Below, in pieces: positions 8,466-18,183 of a stretch of 39,444 nt of DNA. The notes below the pieces were generated by a model. That model made no database searches and had not been told where the DNA came from. It was given only the letters and a program-made list of their open reading frames with translations. Source of the stretch: Roseibium sp. (lineage in GTDB: Bacteria > Pseudomonadota > Alphaproteobacteria > Rhizobiales > Stappiaceae); assembly GCA_017643925.1 (NCBI GenBank), contig JAEPML010000033.1, positions 1-39,444 on the forward strand. The letters run 5' to 3'. Made by a program: the position numbers and the translations under genes. Position 1 is the stretch's first letter, and each line of letters opens with the position of its first letter.

Positions 8466-9464
8466 TTATTCAGCGTTTTTGAACATCTCGACAAGTCCGG
8501 CCAGATCCGGGCTCTGCGCGAGAAACTGCTCATAAACCGGAGCCATGGCTGCCTGGAACGCTGCCTTGTCGGCGATTTCGTTCACGGCAACACCACCTTC
8601 CTGAACCTTGGCCATGCTGGCGGCTTCCCGCTCCTGCCACAGCTTGCGCTGCAGTTCAGTGCTGTTGCGGCCGGCTTCCTTGACGATTGCCTGCTGCTCG
8701 GGTGTGAGCGAGTCGAAGGTCCGCTTGCTCATGCACAGGCACTCGGGAATGATCAGGTGCTGTGTGAGAGAGTAGAACTGGGCAACCTCGAAGTGGTTGG
8801 TGGATTCATAGGATGGCGGATTGTTTTCAGCGCCGTCCACGACACCGGTCTTGATCGCCTGGTAGACTTCGGCGAAGGCCATCGGCGTTGCGTTGCCGCC
8901 CATGGAGTCGACCATGCCAACGAAGAGGTCGTTGTTCATGACGCGGATTTTCATGCCGCCGAGATCCGCCGGCTCCGTGATTGCCTTTGCGGACGTGTAG
9001 AACGAACGGGCGCCGGCATCGTAGAAGCCGAGAGCGACAAGACCCTTCGCCTCGAGGCCCTTGCTGAGAGCCTTGCCCGGCTCACCGTCCATGACCTCGT
9101 ACATCTGCGGAACGCTTTTGAAGATGAACGGCAGGGATACAACGTTTGCTTCCGGCACAACCTGACCCATCGGTCCAAGACTGAAAACACCGAAATCGAT
9201 GACGCCCAGACGGGTTTGTTCGATCGCATCCGGTTGCGAACCCAGGACGCCGGCATGGAAAACCTTGCCGCTGATTTCGCCGTTGGTCTTCTCGTCGACC
9301 TCCTTCAGGAAGGCCTCCATGCCGTGCGAGACAGGATAGTCTTCAACATGGATGTTCCAGCCGCGAATGTCGCGGGCGTCGGAAGCCACGGTTGCGAAGG
9401 CAAGTGTTGCGGCAACGACTGAACCATACAGTGCGCCGACTTTGATGGAATTCAACAGGGTCAT
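8466..9464 (-). CDS. dctP: TRAP transporter periplasmic receptor, DctP type (likely uronate-binding)
   Basis: Periplasmic solute receptor of 332 residues with a signal peptide ending near residue 30 (after ATVASDA). DctP features: GGMKIRVMNN with the conserved ligand Arg near 176, and GVVDGAENNPPSYESTNHFEV followed by YSLTQHLIIPE. This latter block is common in TRAP receptors that bind hexuronates. GGGAGGAA precedes the ATG. The gene starts the dctPQM unit, about 240 bases after the DEH-reductase-like gene, with its own AT-rich upstream region holding a doubled TTTACAA motif like those of the alginate genes. A role in taking up uronates or alginate monomers is inferred. Confidence 0.9.
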   Translation of the reverse strand: MTLLNSIKVGALYGSVVAATLAFATVASDARDIRGWNIHVEDYPVSHGMEAFLKEVDEKTNGEISGKVFHAGVLGSQPDAIEQTRLGVIDFGVFSLGPMGQVVPEANVVSLPFIFKSVPQMYEVMDGEPGKALSKGLEAKGLVALGFYDAGARSFYTSAKAITEPADLGGMKIRVMNNDLFVGMVDSMGGNATPMAFAEVYQAIKTGVVDGAENNPPSYESTNHFEVAQFYSLTQHLIIPECLCMSKRTFDSLTPEQQAIVKEAGRNSTELQRKLWQEREAASMAKVQEGGVAVNEIADKAAFQAAMAPVYEQFLAQSPDLAGLVEMFKNAE

Positions 9465-9500
9465 TGGTTCCTCCCTTTTGACCTGATATCACGATATGCA

Positions 9501-9521
9501 ATTTACAAATTTTTACAATTT
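9501..9521 (-). promoter_or_regulatory. Candidate operator upstream of dctP
   Basis: Two copies of TTTACAA (from 9502 and 9512) spaced exactly ten bases, one helical turn, in an otherwise AT-rich stretch 38-57 bases upstream of the dctP start. The same motif occurs in the algS/rraA divergent region and, in reverse, before kdgF. I propose it as a binding site for the FadR-type regulator at 18876. The rest of the 9465-9703 gap holds only AT-rich DNA, a lone TTTACAA at 9612 and the hairpin after the SDR stop. Confidence 0.5.
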
Positions 9522-9673
9522 AAAAAATGAATAAAACAAATTGTCGGGTGAATATGATTTAAGTCGTTGAAAAATTTCTGAAAAATCTCTCTCCATAAAG
9601 GTGCGTCGGATTTTACAACATCAACGGATGAAGAATCGTTCGGCGCGATTCCCGACAATTGGTCCGCCAGGAT

Positions 9674-9695
9674 GCGGGGCCGATTTCGACCCCGC
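9674..9695 (-). terminator. Hairpin after the DEH reductase-like gene, possible operon end
   Basis: GCGGGG / CCCCGC with further CGA/TCG pairing inside, eight bases after the SDR stop. No T-run follows on the - strand, so it could end the alg operon only weakly, or stabilise its 3' end. Confidence 0.4.
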
Positions 9696-9703
9696 TCCGA
9701 TCG

Positions 9704-10450
9704 TCAGGAAAAGAACATGCCGCCATTGATGTCGACGCAGGCGCCGGTGATGAAAGCGGATTGTTCGGAGGCGAGAAAGACAGCGAGATTTGCCACGTCC
9801 TCGGAGGCGCCTTCACGTTTGAGCGGTGTGACACCGGCCACATGCTTGCGCACTTCGGGCTTGGTGAAGATGTTGTGGAAGTCGGTGTCGATCATGCCCG
9901 GACACATGGAGTTGACCCGGATATCGGGTCCAAGTTCCTTGGCCAGGCCCCGCGTCAGGGTCATGATGGCACCCTTCGACATGCCATAGGCAAGAGCACC
10001 GGGTCCGCCGCCGTCACGACCTGCCTGCGATGCCATGGTGACGATTGTCCCGCCGTTTTTCATGTGCGGAACGGCTTGCTGGATCACCAGAAGCGCCGAG
10101 GTCGTGTTGAGATCGAAGACGGATTGCCAATAGTCGAGGGAGATTTCGGAAAGGGGGCGGCGTGCAACAATGCCGCCTGTGATCGGCATGACGATATCGA
10201 CACCACAAAATTCCGAAACTGTCTGGTTGATCAGCGCGGCGACATCGTCCGGCTTGGTCATGTCGCCCTGCATGGCAAAGGCCTCTCCCCCGGCAGCCGT
10301 GATTTCGGAAACTGCACTGTCGGCACCCTTGCCGCTGCTGAAATAGTTGATGGCGACATTTGCACCGCGTTCCGCAAGCGCCATGACGCAAGCACGGCCG
10401 ATATCCCGGCCGCCGCCGGTCACGATAGCTGTCTTTCCCTTGAGGTCCAT
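9704..10450 (-). CDS. SDR oxidoreductase, probable DEH (4-deoxy-5-hexoseulose uronate) reductase
   Basis: A 248-residue SDR with glycine motif TGGGRDIG at 11-18, catalytic Ser141, Tyr155 and Lys159 (YGMSK). There is no acidic residue at the end of the second strand (NYFSSGKG), suggesting NADPH use. The usual NNAG motif is replaced by PITGG, an oddity of this branch. In alginate use DEH reductase converts the unsaturated monomer's open form to 2-keto-3-deoxygluconate; the gene directly follows the PL15 lyase gene (59 bases apart), as in Agrobacterium-type alginate loci. Function rests on this linkage; other sugar-acid reductions remain possible. Confidence 0.78.
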   Translation of the reverse strand: MDLKGKTAIVTGGGRDIGRACVMALAERGANVAINYFSSGKGADSAVSEITAAGGEAFAMQGDMTKPDDVAALINQTVSEFCGVDIVMPITGGIVARRPLSEISLDYWQSVFDLNTTSALLVIQQAVPHMKNGGTIVTMASQAGRDGGGPGALAYGMSKGAIMTLTRGLAKELGPDIRVNSMCPGMIDTDFHNIFTKPEVRKHVAGVTPLKREGASEDVANLAVFLASEQSAFITGACVDINGGMFFS

Positions 10451-10509
10451 GAGGGGCTCCTTGTTATGCCTTGGGTTTTTCAGAGGCCTGCCGGCCTTGT
10501 GATCCTTGG

Positions 10510-12846
10510 TCAGGCTTTCGCCAGTTTCTCGATGACAAGCTTGAAGGACCTCTCTTCCGCGTCGGAAAAATAGAGGTCGCAGTCGTATCCCTGGTCATCA
10601 AGGAAGTGAAACACGCGTCTTGGTTCGCTCGCTGGATAGGGCACCAGCAGCGCTGCGATGCGATGTCTTGTTGATTTCGGGAAGGTCGCCTTCAGACAGG
10701 TGCTGACCGGCAATCCCTCGAATTCGCTTTCATCCACCCCGGGAAACCCGGTTTCCTGCGACAGGGATGCGGGACCGGCTTCCGACCAGAGAAACTGTCC
10801 GTAGAAGCCGGCCTTCTCACCCGAATACCGAAAACTGGTATCGCCAAGTTCGAAGGGGGCGTTGGCATGCAGCAGCCAGTCGATTGAAACCGGTGTGGCG
10901 CTGTCAATGCTGTCGACAATGACGAAGTAACTGTCGTGAACGAAGTAAACTTCCCGGATGACATTCAGGATGTCGGACGTCAGGCTCCGGTAGGCTTCTG
11001 TCGCGGTTCCACGGATATAGATGTGATCGTTGCGTCGCTGGGCGGCCTCGATCAAACCCGTCGCCCGCATCGCCTTTGCCTTGTCGCGGTCGGCATATTG
11101 ACCCTTCCCGTCGATCAGGATGGCGTTTTTGGAGCGGGTTTGACGTCGCCAGGTCCGGTGCATGGAACTGTTGAAGGCAACGTAGTGCCCGGACTGGATC
11201 GCAAGATCTTCGCCGAAAGCCGAAAGGCAAAAGGCGTTCTGGTCGCCGTGGCTGTGACTGATGGAGCCGAACGGGGATGACTTCATCACGAAGTGGATAT
11301 GCGCGTCAGGATCATCCATCTTGTGCTGGATGGCCGCCCACCCGATGCCCCTGAACCAGCGCAGCTTGTCGTCATCGCCCGGAGCTTCTGCGTCGATGGA
11401 TGGCCAGTCATGACGGTACATCAGGTCATCGAAATTGAGGTCCCACCAACCGTAGTTGTAAAAGGCCATCTCGGTGCCCGGGTCGTTGCGCCGGACCTCT
11501 TCAAAAAACCACTGATAGGCAGGATTGCCGGTGACACCGGCGAACTGGCGCAGGTTGTAACCAACCTTCAGGCACGGCAGGTCGCCCATTGTGCTGTCGT
11601 CGCCAAACGTGGCGCGGCGCGTATCGGGCGCTTTTGTATAAAGCGGAAAATCGCCTGTCCTGTGAAAGAACGGACGGCTGTAAAGATCGATGCCGGTGTA
11701 ATTCTTCAGAAGGTTGGCCGCGTCGATCAGGTAGGCCATACCCGTCATCCAGTAATGCGGTCCTTCGGCCCAGCCGCCTTCTGCGTCGCCCCATGGCGAA
11801 TAGACGCTGAACAGAAACTCGATTGAACAGTCGAGCCACTCCCGTGCCTCCTCGCAGCCCTCTTCATCAAGGAGGGCCAGGCTTGCCGGGATCAATACTG
11901 CCGAGACTGCGCGCACCGCGTGGCTGTCAAAGGGAAAAACGTGAATGTTCGCATGTCTGAATACGTGATGGGCGACTTCGCGGGTTCGGATCAGCAGCGC
12001 GGCTCTGACTTCTTCGCGTTGGCTGTCAGTGAGATCTTCATGAAGCCAGTCATAACCCCAGGCGAGCGCCAGTGCGACACGGAACGCCCACTCATCGGTA
12101 TAGGCGCGTGACGTCGTGCCGGAGGGGTCCCAGCTTGCGGCAGCGAGAAGCCAGTCTCGCGCCTTCGACCGCAAGCCCTCGTCCTCAAGAACGTGTCCGG
12201 CAATGGCAAGGTGCCGTGTGGCGTAGATCAGTTCCTGGCAGTCAATATAGGTCTGGCGCCAGATCGGTGCCGTACGCTGGTTGTTTGGATAAGGTGCCGG
12301 TTCGGCCATGATCGGGCGATCAATCCATGGCTGGACGGATCTTTCAAAGAAAGTCGACCAGCCGCAATGTTCGGGGTTCTCCGCAATTGCTTTGCGAAAG
12401 TCGGAAAGAGTGTCCGGGGTAAGCCAAAGACGCGGATGCGCACGGTCACAGTGATTGTATCGCGTGTCCGGTGAGGCAAGTGGTGATCGGGGCAGATCGG
12501 ACGGAACTTCAAACCGCCGGAGGCTGCTCCATTGCGATGAAGGCCGGCCGGCATCGCTGTCCCAGATCGCGTAGCTCCAGAAATAGGTGCCCGGTTCCAG
12601 GACCTGGTCTGGTGTGAAGAAGTTTCGTTTCAGGTTCTCAAAGACGAGCGTGTCTGCAGCCGGAAAGTCCGAACTTGAAGAGATGCGCAAAACATAGCTT
12701 GCACTCTCTTCAATATCGGGAATCCACGTGAACCGGGGAGGGGATTCGTGCACAGTCGAGCCGTCAGCCGGACCGTATTGTATATTGAGACGACCAGCTT
12801 TCGGCTCGTCGAGAAATCCCGGTTTCAGATCGCAATTCACTGACAT
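10510..12846 (-). CDS. PL15 exo-type oligoalginate lyase (heparinase II/III superfamily)
   Basis: A 778-residue protein matching in length and layout the Agrobacterium PL15 exo-oligoalginate lyase. An N-terminal beta domain (about 1-120; PRFTWIPDIEESASYVLRIS) is followed by an alpha/alpha toroid (about 130-400) and a heparinase II/III-like beta-sandwich. His309 (FDSHAVR), Tyr365 (EGPHYW) and His531 (SHSHGDQNAF) lie where, from memory, catalytic and substrate-binding residues of that enzyme are placed. There is no signal peptide, so it should act in the cytoplasm, cutting imported oligoalginate to unsaturated monomers. It follows the algQ-type gene in the operon and precedes the DEH reductase. 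Heparinoid substrates are conceivable, but the AlgQ neighbour argues strongly for alginate. Confidence 0.88.
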   Translation of the reverse strand: MSVNCDLKPGFLDEPKAGRLNIQYGPADGSTVHESPPRFTWIPDIEESASYVLRISSSSDFPAADTLVFENLKRNFFTPDQVLEPGTYFWSYAIWDSDAGRPSSQWSSLRRFEVPSDLPRSPLASPDTRYNHCDRAHPRLWLTPDTLSDFRKAIAENPEHCGWSTFFERSVQPWIDRPIMAEPAPYPNNQRTAPIWRQTYIDCQELIYATRHLAIAGHVLEDEGLRSKARDWLLAAASWDPSGTTSRAYTDEWAFRVALALAWGYDWLHEDLTDSQREEVRAALLIRTREVAHHVFRHANIHVFPFDSHAVRAVSAVLIPASLALLDEEGCEEAREWLDCSIEFLFSVYSPWGDAEGGWAEGPHYWMTGMAYLIDAANLLKNYTGIDLYSRPFFHRTGDFPLYTKAPDTRRATFGDDSTMGDLPCLKVGYNLRQFAGVTGNPAYQWFFEEVRRNDPGTEMAFYNYGWWDLNFDDLMYRHDWPSIDAEAPGDDDKLRWFRGIGWAAIQHKMDDPDAHIHFVMKSSPFGSISHSHGDQNAFCLSAFGEDLAIQSGHYVAFNSSMHRTWRRQTRSKNAILIDGKGQYADRDKAKAMRATGLIEAAQRRNDHIYIRGTATEAYRSLTSDILNVIREVYFVHDSYFVIVDSIDSATPVSIDWLLHANAPFELGDTSFRYSGEKAGFYGQFLWSEAGPASLSQETGFPGVDESEFEGLPVSTCLKATFPKSTRHRIAALLVPYPASEPRRVFHFLDDQGYDCDLYFSDAEERSFKLVIEKLAKA

Positions 12847-12870
12847 GACACTTCTTCGCTAACAGGAAAG

Positions 12871-12896
12871 GGCCGCCCGCGACGGGGCGGACGGCC
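12871..12896 (-). other. Intercistronic stem-loop between algQ and the PL15 lyase
   Basis: A 10-bp stem with one mismatch (GGCCGCCCGC against GCGGACGGCC) and a 6-base loop, starting 15 bases after the algQ stop codon. It is another of the GC-rich hairpins that follow binding-protein genes in this window. Confidence 0.65.
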
Positions 12897-12911
12897 GAGG
12901 TGGCGATGGGC

Positions 12912-14474
12912 TTAGTTCTTGTATTGCCGCTCGTAAGCGGATTGCATGACCGCGAGCACGTCGTTCAGGCCAAGCTTCTCAAGCTGGGCGATGTAGTCGT
13001 CCCATTCGGCTTCGACATCACCGTTGCCAAGGATCCAGCTCTGCTGCCGTTCAAGCATGTAGTCGCGGATCGAGCCCCAGTACTTGTCATAAACCTTCTG
13101 CTCTTCCGCATCGAAGGCGACACCGAGGAACTGGTCGATCAGGTAGTCGCCTTCATCGTAGAGGGCGATGCCTTCAAGGGCATATTCGTTCGACCACTGG
13201 ATTTCATAGCCATAATCCTGGTGATAGCCCCGGCTCTGCAGCTGAGACCCGATCTGGTAGAGCGAACGGTTCACCGGTCCTGCATCAAGAAATTCCTTCT
13301 TGAAGATAGGTTTCCCGTCGATCATGTCGTAATGCATGCCCTCCACACCGAAATTGGCCAGGCGGCGGCCTTCTTCCGAGAACCAGAAATCAAAATACTT
13401 GATGGTCTCGACCGGGTGTTCGTTCGTATGGCCAATGGCCCATCCGTCAGGCTTGATCGGGATCCGGCGGTGTTCCTCGATGCGTTTTCCCGAGATCGAG
13501 GCGGGTGGTGCCATCGCCTTGAATTCAAATCCGTCGATATCAGAAGACAAGCGGTTGTAGCCGGAAGTCGAGGCAAACCAGTCATGGGTCGCGCCACCGA
13601 GGTTCTCCGACAGGAGAAAGTCCCGTGCGGAGCTGCCACGGGTGAAGATCTCCGCATCGATCAGGCCTTCCGCATACCAGCGCGCAAGGTTCTTGATACC
13701 CTCCCGGTAGCCTTCGCCTGCATAGGGGTGCTTCAGCTCGCCTTCGTCCACATAGAAATCATGGTAGGTGTCGGATCCTGAGGACCGACCGTCCCAGAGG
13801 GTCACCAGACGAATGAGCTCCGGCCACTGACGGGCAAAATACGGCACTTCATCGGCTTCGCCATTGCCGTTGGGGTCCTGGGTCTTGAAGGCGCGCAACA
13901 CGGCTTCGAACTCTTCGACCGTTTCGGGAACATCCAGCCCCAGCTTGTCCAGCCAGTCGGTGCGGATCCAGTAGGCGCGGCCGTATTTTCCATCCGGAAG
14001 ATAAGGGATGTAGTACATATTGCCGTCAGCTGCAGAAATCGCCGCAGCAATCTCCGGACGTTCGTCGAAAAAGGCCTTGAGATTGGGTGCGTGCTCCGCG
14101 ATCAGGTCGTTCAGCGGCAGAAAGGCCCCCTCCGGACCATACTGGTTCACGAAATCCTTGATCCGGCTGGACCCGACGATGTCCGGGATCTTGCCTCCTG
14201 CAAGCATCAGGTTCAGGGCTTCCGTCCTGCCCGTGTTCTCATCCGTGCGCATGTTGGCGCCGACCGTCACGTCGACCAGATGGACGTTTGTCCATTCCCG
14301 CGCCTGTTGCTCCACCGGCCAGCTTTCCTCGTAGACGGGGTAGCGGGCATGGTTCATCTGGATCGTAAGCTCCAGCGGATCTCCTTCGACAATCCGAAGA
14401 TTGCTGTCCGCCAGTGACGGCGTGGTCAGGGCTGTGCCTGCCAATATCAATGCTGACACGGTGAGTATACGCAT
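12912..14474 (-). CDS. algQ: Alginate oligosaccharide ABC-importer binding protein, AlgQ type
   Basis: Periplasmic binding protein of 520 residues with a signal peptide ending near residue 22 (TPSLA). It resembles Sphingomonas AlgQ1/AlgQ2 along its whole length: the calcium-site loop DPNGNGEADE at 200-209, ENLGGATHDWFAST near 310, IKPDGWAI, VETIKYFDFWFS, and a C-terminus of AYERQYKN, nearly identical to AlgQ. It should bind alginate or oligoalginate in the periplasm and deliver it to AlgM1/AlgM2. The gene lies directly downstream of algM2 (27 bases) and upstream of the PL15 lyase. In other bacteria this family includes other oligosaccharide binders, but the retained AlgQ signatures make alginate the best call. 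Confidence 0.92.
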   Translation of the reverse strand: MRILTVSALILAGTALTTPSLADSNLRIVEGDPLELTIQMNHARYPVYEESWPVEQQAREWTNVHLVDVTVGANMRTDENTGRTEALNLMLAGGKIPDIVGSSRIKDFVNQYGPEGAFLPLNDLIAEHAPNLKAFFDERPEIAAAISAADGNMYYIPYLPDGKYGRAYWIRTDWLDKLGLDVPETVEEFEAVLRAFKTQDPNGNGEADEVPYFARQWPELIRLVTLWDGRSSGSDTYHDFYVDEGELKHPYAGEGYREGIKNLARWYAEGLIDAEIFTRGSSARDFLLSENLGGATHDWFASTSGYNRLSSDIDGFEFKAMAPPASISGKRIEEHRRIPIKPDGWAIGHTNEHPVETIKYFDFWFSEEGRRLANFGVEGMHYDMIDGKPIFKKEFLDAGPVNRSLYQIGSQLQSRGYHQDYGYEIQWSNEYALEGIALYDEGDYLIDQFLGVAFDAEEQKVYDKYWGSIRDYMLERQQSWILGNGDVEAEWDDYIAQLEKLGLNDVLAVMQSAYERQYKN

Positions 14475-14501
14475 GGTTTCCTCCCTTTGCGTTCGTTGCG
14501 A

Positions 14502-15383
14502 CTACTCTTTGACGCCTCCGAGAAGAATTCCCTTCTCGAAGTATTTCTGGATAAACGGGTAGACGATGAGGACCGGGATGATGGAGCAGACGATGATCGC
14601 TGCCGTCACCGTTTCGGCACTGAAGCCGGCTGCGGTTTGCACAATCGCGAATTCATCATCATCGCTCAGGTTCGAGATTGTGTGCCGCAGGAATACCTGG
14701 AGCGGTATCTTGTCCTCGCTCTGGAGGAGAACCATCGCCCAGAAGAAACCGTTCCAGCGCGACACGATGCAGAACAGCGTAATCGTCGCAATGGCCGGCT
14801 TGCTGAGCGGGACAAAAACCTTCCAGAGGACCTGGAAGTCATTGGCCCCATCCATCCGCGCCGCTTCTTCAAAGCTCTTCGGGATGGCTTCAAAGAAGTT
14901 TCTGAGCAGGATGACGTTGAAAGCATTTACCGCGAACGCGAGGATGATGCCAAACATGCTGTCGAGCAGGTTCAGGTCCCGCATGTTCAGGAAGAACGGG
15001 ATCAGGCCGGCATTGAACCACATGGTGAAAGCGATGAAGAGGTTGAAGAATCTCCGTCCCTTCAGCTGTGGCCGCGACAGCGCATAAGCACCGGGAATGA
15101 TGAACGCCAGGCTCATCACGGTGCCACCAATCGTGTAGATGAAGGTGTTGCGATAGGAGACCCAGAACTGCGGGTCCTTGAGGATGTAGCCATAGGCTTC
15201 AAGCGTCGCATCGATCGGTGTGAGCACCACCTTGCCCGCCTGCGCTGCAAACCCCGAGCTGAACGACAGCGCCGCGATATAGATAAACGGGTAGAGCGTC
15301 GCGACGGTGAACATGCCGATCAGGATCGAGACCACGATGGCGAAAAACTTGTCGCCACGAGAGTAGAGGTTCCAATTCATCAT
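14502..15383 (-). CDS. algM2: Alginate ABC-importer permease, AlgM2 type
   Basis: Inner-membrane permease of 293 residues, the same length as Sphingomonas AlgM2, with six hydrophobic spans. The cytoplasmic EAA loop (about 187-206) reads IPKSFEEAARMDGANDFQ, the contact site for the ATPase. The C-terminus PFIQKYFEKGILLGGVKE is typical of the LplC/AlgM2 group. It lies 13 bases after algM1. Together they form the pore for oligoalginate. Confidence 0.9.
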   Translation of the reverse strand: MMNWNLYSRGDKFFAIVVSILIGMFTVATLYPFIYIAALSFSSGFAAQAGKVVLTPIDATLEAYGYILKDPQFWVSYRNTFIYTIGGTVMSLAFIIPGAYALSRPQLKGRRFFNLFIAFTMWFNAGLIPFFLNMRDLNLLDSMFGIILAFAVNAFNVILLRNFFEAIPKSFEEAARMDGANDFQVLWKVFVPLSKPAIATITLFCIVSRWNGFFWAMVLLQSEDKIPLQVFLRHTISNLSDDDEFAIVQTAAGFSAETVTAAIIVCSIIPVLIVYPFIQKYFEKGILLGGVKE

Positions 15384-15396
15384 TGGTCCTGCCCCC

Positions 15397-16385
15397 TTAC
15401 CAAAGTGACGTGCGCGAGAAGCGCCGCGACAGGGTGTTGGCCGTCATCACGAGAATGAAGGCGACAACCGCGTTGAAGAGACCTGCAGCGGCGGCCAGAT
15501 CGTATTGTCCCGATTGCAGACCCTGCCGGTAGATCCAGGTGTTCACCACATCGGCGGTCTCGTAGGTGGCCGGCTGGTAAAGAAGGATGACCAGTTCGAA
15601 GGACACTTCCATGATGTTGCCGATGCGGATGATCAGCATGATTAGGATGGTTGGCAGGATCGACGGGATGGTGATCTTCCACATCATCTGCCAGCGATTG
15701 GCGCCGTCGACGACCGCGCTTTCATAGAGCGACGGGTTCACTCCGGCGATGGCCGCAAGGAACACGATGGATCCAAAACCCGCTTCCTGCCAGATACCTG
15801 TCCCGATGAAGATCGGGCGGAACCACTCCGGCTGGGTCAGGAAATAGACGGGATCCAGACCGAACCAGCCCATGATTGTGTTCACAATGCCGGCTGTGGG
15901 CGAGAAAGCGGTGATGACGATACCGGCGATGATCACCGAAGAGATGAAATGCGGCAGATAGACAATTGTCTGCGCGGTTCTCTTGTAGCTGGCATGCAGG
16001 ACTTCGTTGAACATCAAAGCCAGGATGATAGGAGCGGGGAAACCAAACAGGAGGTTCAGGGCGCTTATCGTGACAGTGTTCTTGATTGCGCGCAGGAACT
16101 GGTCATTGGCAAAGAGTGTCTCGAAATGCTCGAGCCCGACCCACGGGCTGCCGGCGATACCGCGGAAAATCGAGTAGTCCTTGAACGCGATTTGTAGACC
16201 GTACATCGGCTTGTAGAGGAAAACGATGAACCAGATGACCATCGGCAACAGCATGAGGTAGAGTTGCCATTCGCGTCTCAGGTGATCGATTGCGGCTTCG
16301 AGCCGACCGCCGGAAGCCGGCTGGTCTTCTGTTTCGAAGGCTGCTAGCACGTCCGAATTCCGGGAGCTGCTATCTTCCTGAATGG

Positions 16386-16389
<4 letters not shown>
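15397..16389 (-). CDS. algM1: Alginate ABC-importer permease, AlgM1 type
   Basis: Inner-membrane permease of 330 residues. A polar N-terminus of about 35 residues precedes the first span (LYLMLLPMVIWFIVFLYKPMYGLQIAFKDY), characteristic of the LplB/AlgM1 group. The EAA-type loop (PSLYESAVVDGANRWQMMWKI) lies near residues 217-240. Its start overlaps the algS stop by four bases, so translation is probably coupled. The pairing with algM2, algS and algQ homologues supports the name. Confidence 0.9.
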
Positions 16390-17492
<1,103 letters not shown>

Positions 17493-17866
17493 GTCCCCTC
17501 CGCACGATCACTCAAGTCGAAGGGGTCGGCGCAACCGGGGTCATCGCCGCTCGTCGATCCCTGAGCTTCGTCATTTACAAATCAGAACAGAAACACCCGT
17601 TAGACGGTTTGCATTCGGCACCGGACATGCCGGTGACGGCGTTGCCGTTCCCTTCAGAAGGGGATGGCTGATGCATCGCTTGAAACCTGAATGTGAATTA
17701 GGATATTGAAAAGAAACAATTTTCCCGCAGCTTCACATTTCGGTCGTCAGTTTCTGAGGACCAGGTTTGTCTACCAGATGTTCAAAGGCTCTCCTCTCCA
17801 ACGCTTTCGCGCAACCTTTGTGGCACTAGCGATACCTCAAAAGCGCGGAACGAATCAAGACAAATT

Positions 17867-17885
17867 TTTACAAATTAATTACAAG
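17867..17885. promoter_or_regulatory. Candidate FadR/GntR operator 1 in the divergent region
   Basis: TTTACAAATTAATTACAAG: two TTACAA cores 11 bases apart around a palindromic AATTAATT. It shares 16 of 19 bases with the element at 18092-18110. Probable site for the regulator encoded at 18876. Confidence 0.5.
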
Positions 17886-18091
17886 AATGGTTCTCGAGTT
17901 GAAAAACACAGTGGAATCAGGTGTGAATTGCGCTTTCATGGTTTGAAAATTTTCAGAAACTGAAGAGCTGGAAGGGGAGAAAGAAAGCTCCAACTGCACT
18001 GGTTTGACGAATTTTTAGCCGAAAAAACAAGCGGATCTACAGCGAATGAGCTGGTTTTCAGTTTGAATTCACGATCAATTGCGCTCAGAAT

Positions 18092-18110
18092 TTTACAAAT
18101 AATTGACAAG
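18092..18110. promoter_or_regulatory. Candidate FadR/GntR operator 2, overlapping a -35 box
   Basis: TTTACAAATAATTGACAAG, 16/19 identical to the element at 17867, with cores again 11 bases apart. It covers the -35 hexamer of the promoter for the rraA-like/gntR unit, a position suited to repression and autoregulation. Confidence 0.52.
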
Positions 18111-18131
18111 TTGGATGTGCAGCGATATGAA
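18103..18131 (+). promoter_or_regulatory. Probable sigma-70 promoter for the rraA-like/gntR operon
   Basis: TTGACA at 18103-18108, a 17-base spacer and TATGAA at 18126-18131. This places a start site near 18138, about 46 bases before the ATG at 18184, which has GGGCGGAG as a possible ribosome-binding site. Confidence 0.55.
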
Positions 18132-18183
18132 TTTTCAAAAGGATGCGTTTGGCATCGAATAATTCTAGGGCGGAGCGTACCCA

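Larger units (their letters stand above)
17493..18183. promoter_or_regulatory. Divergent AT-rich control region between algS and the rraA-like gene
   Basis: A 690-base non-coding interval, markedly richer in A+T than the genes around it, especially from 17860 to 18130. It holds TTTACAAAT at 17574, the doubled motif at 17867-17885 and at 18092-18110, and a good promoter toward the rraA-like gene. The short open frames in it lack ribosome-binding sites and family resemblance. No clear promoter toward algS can be picked by eye. Confidence 0.7.

Noticed and set aside
8433..9422. A 329-codon + strand open frame
   Set aside because: Antisense shadow of dctP, with no signal or domain resemblance.
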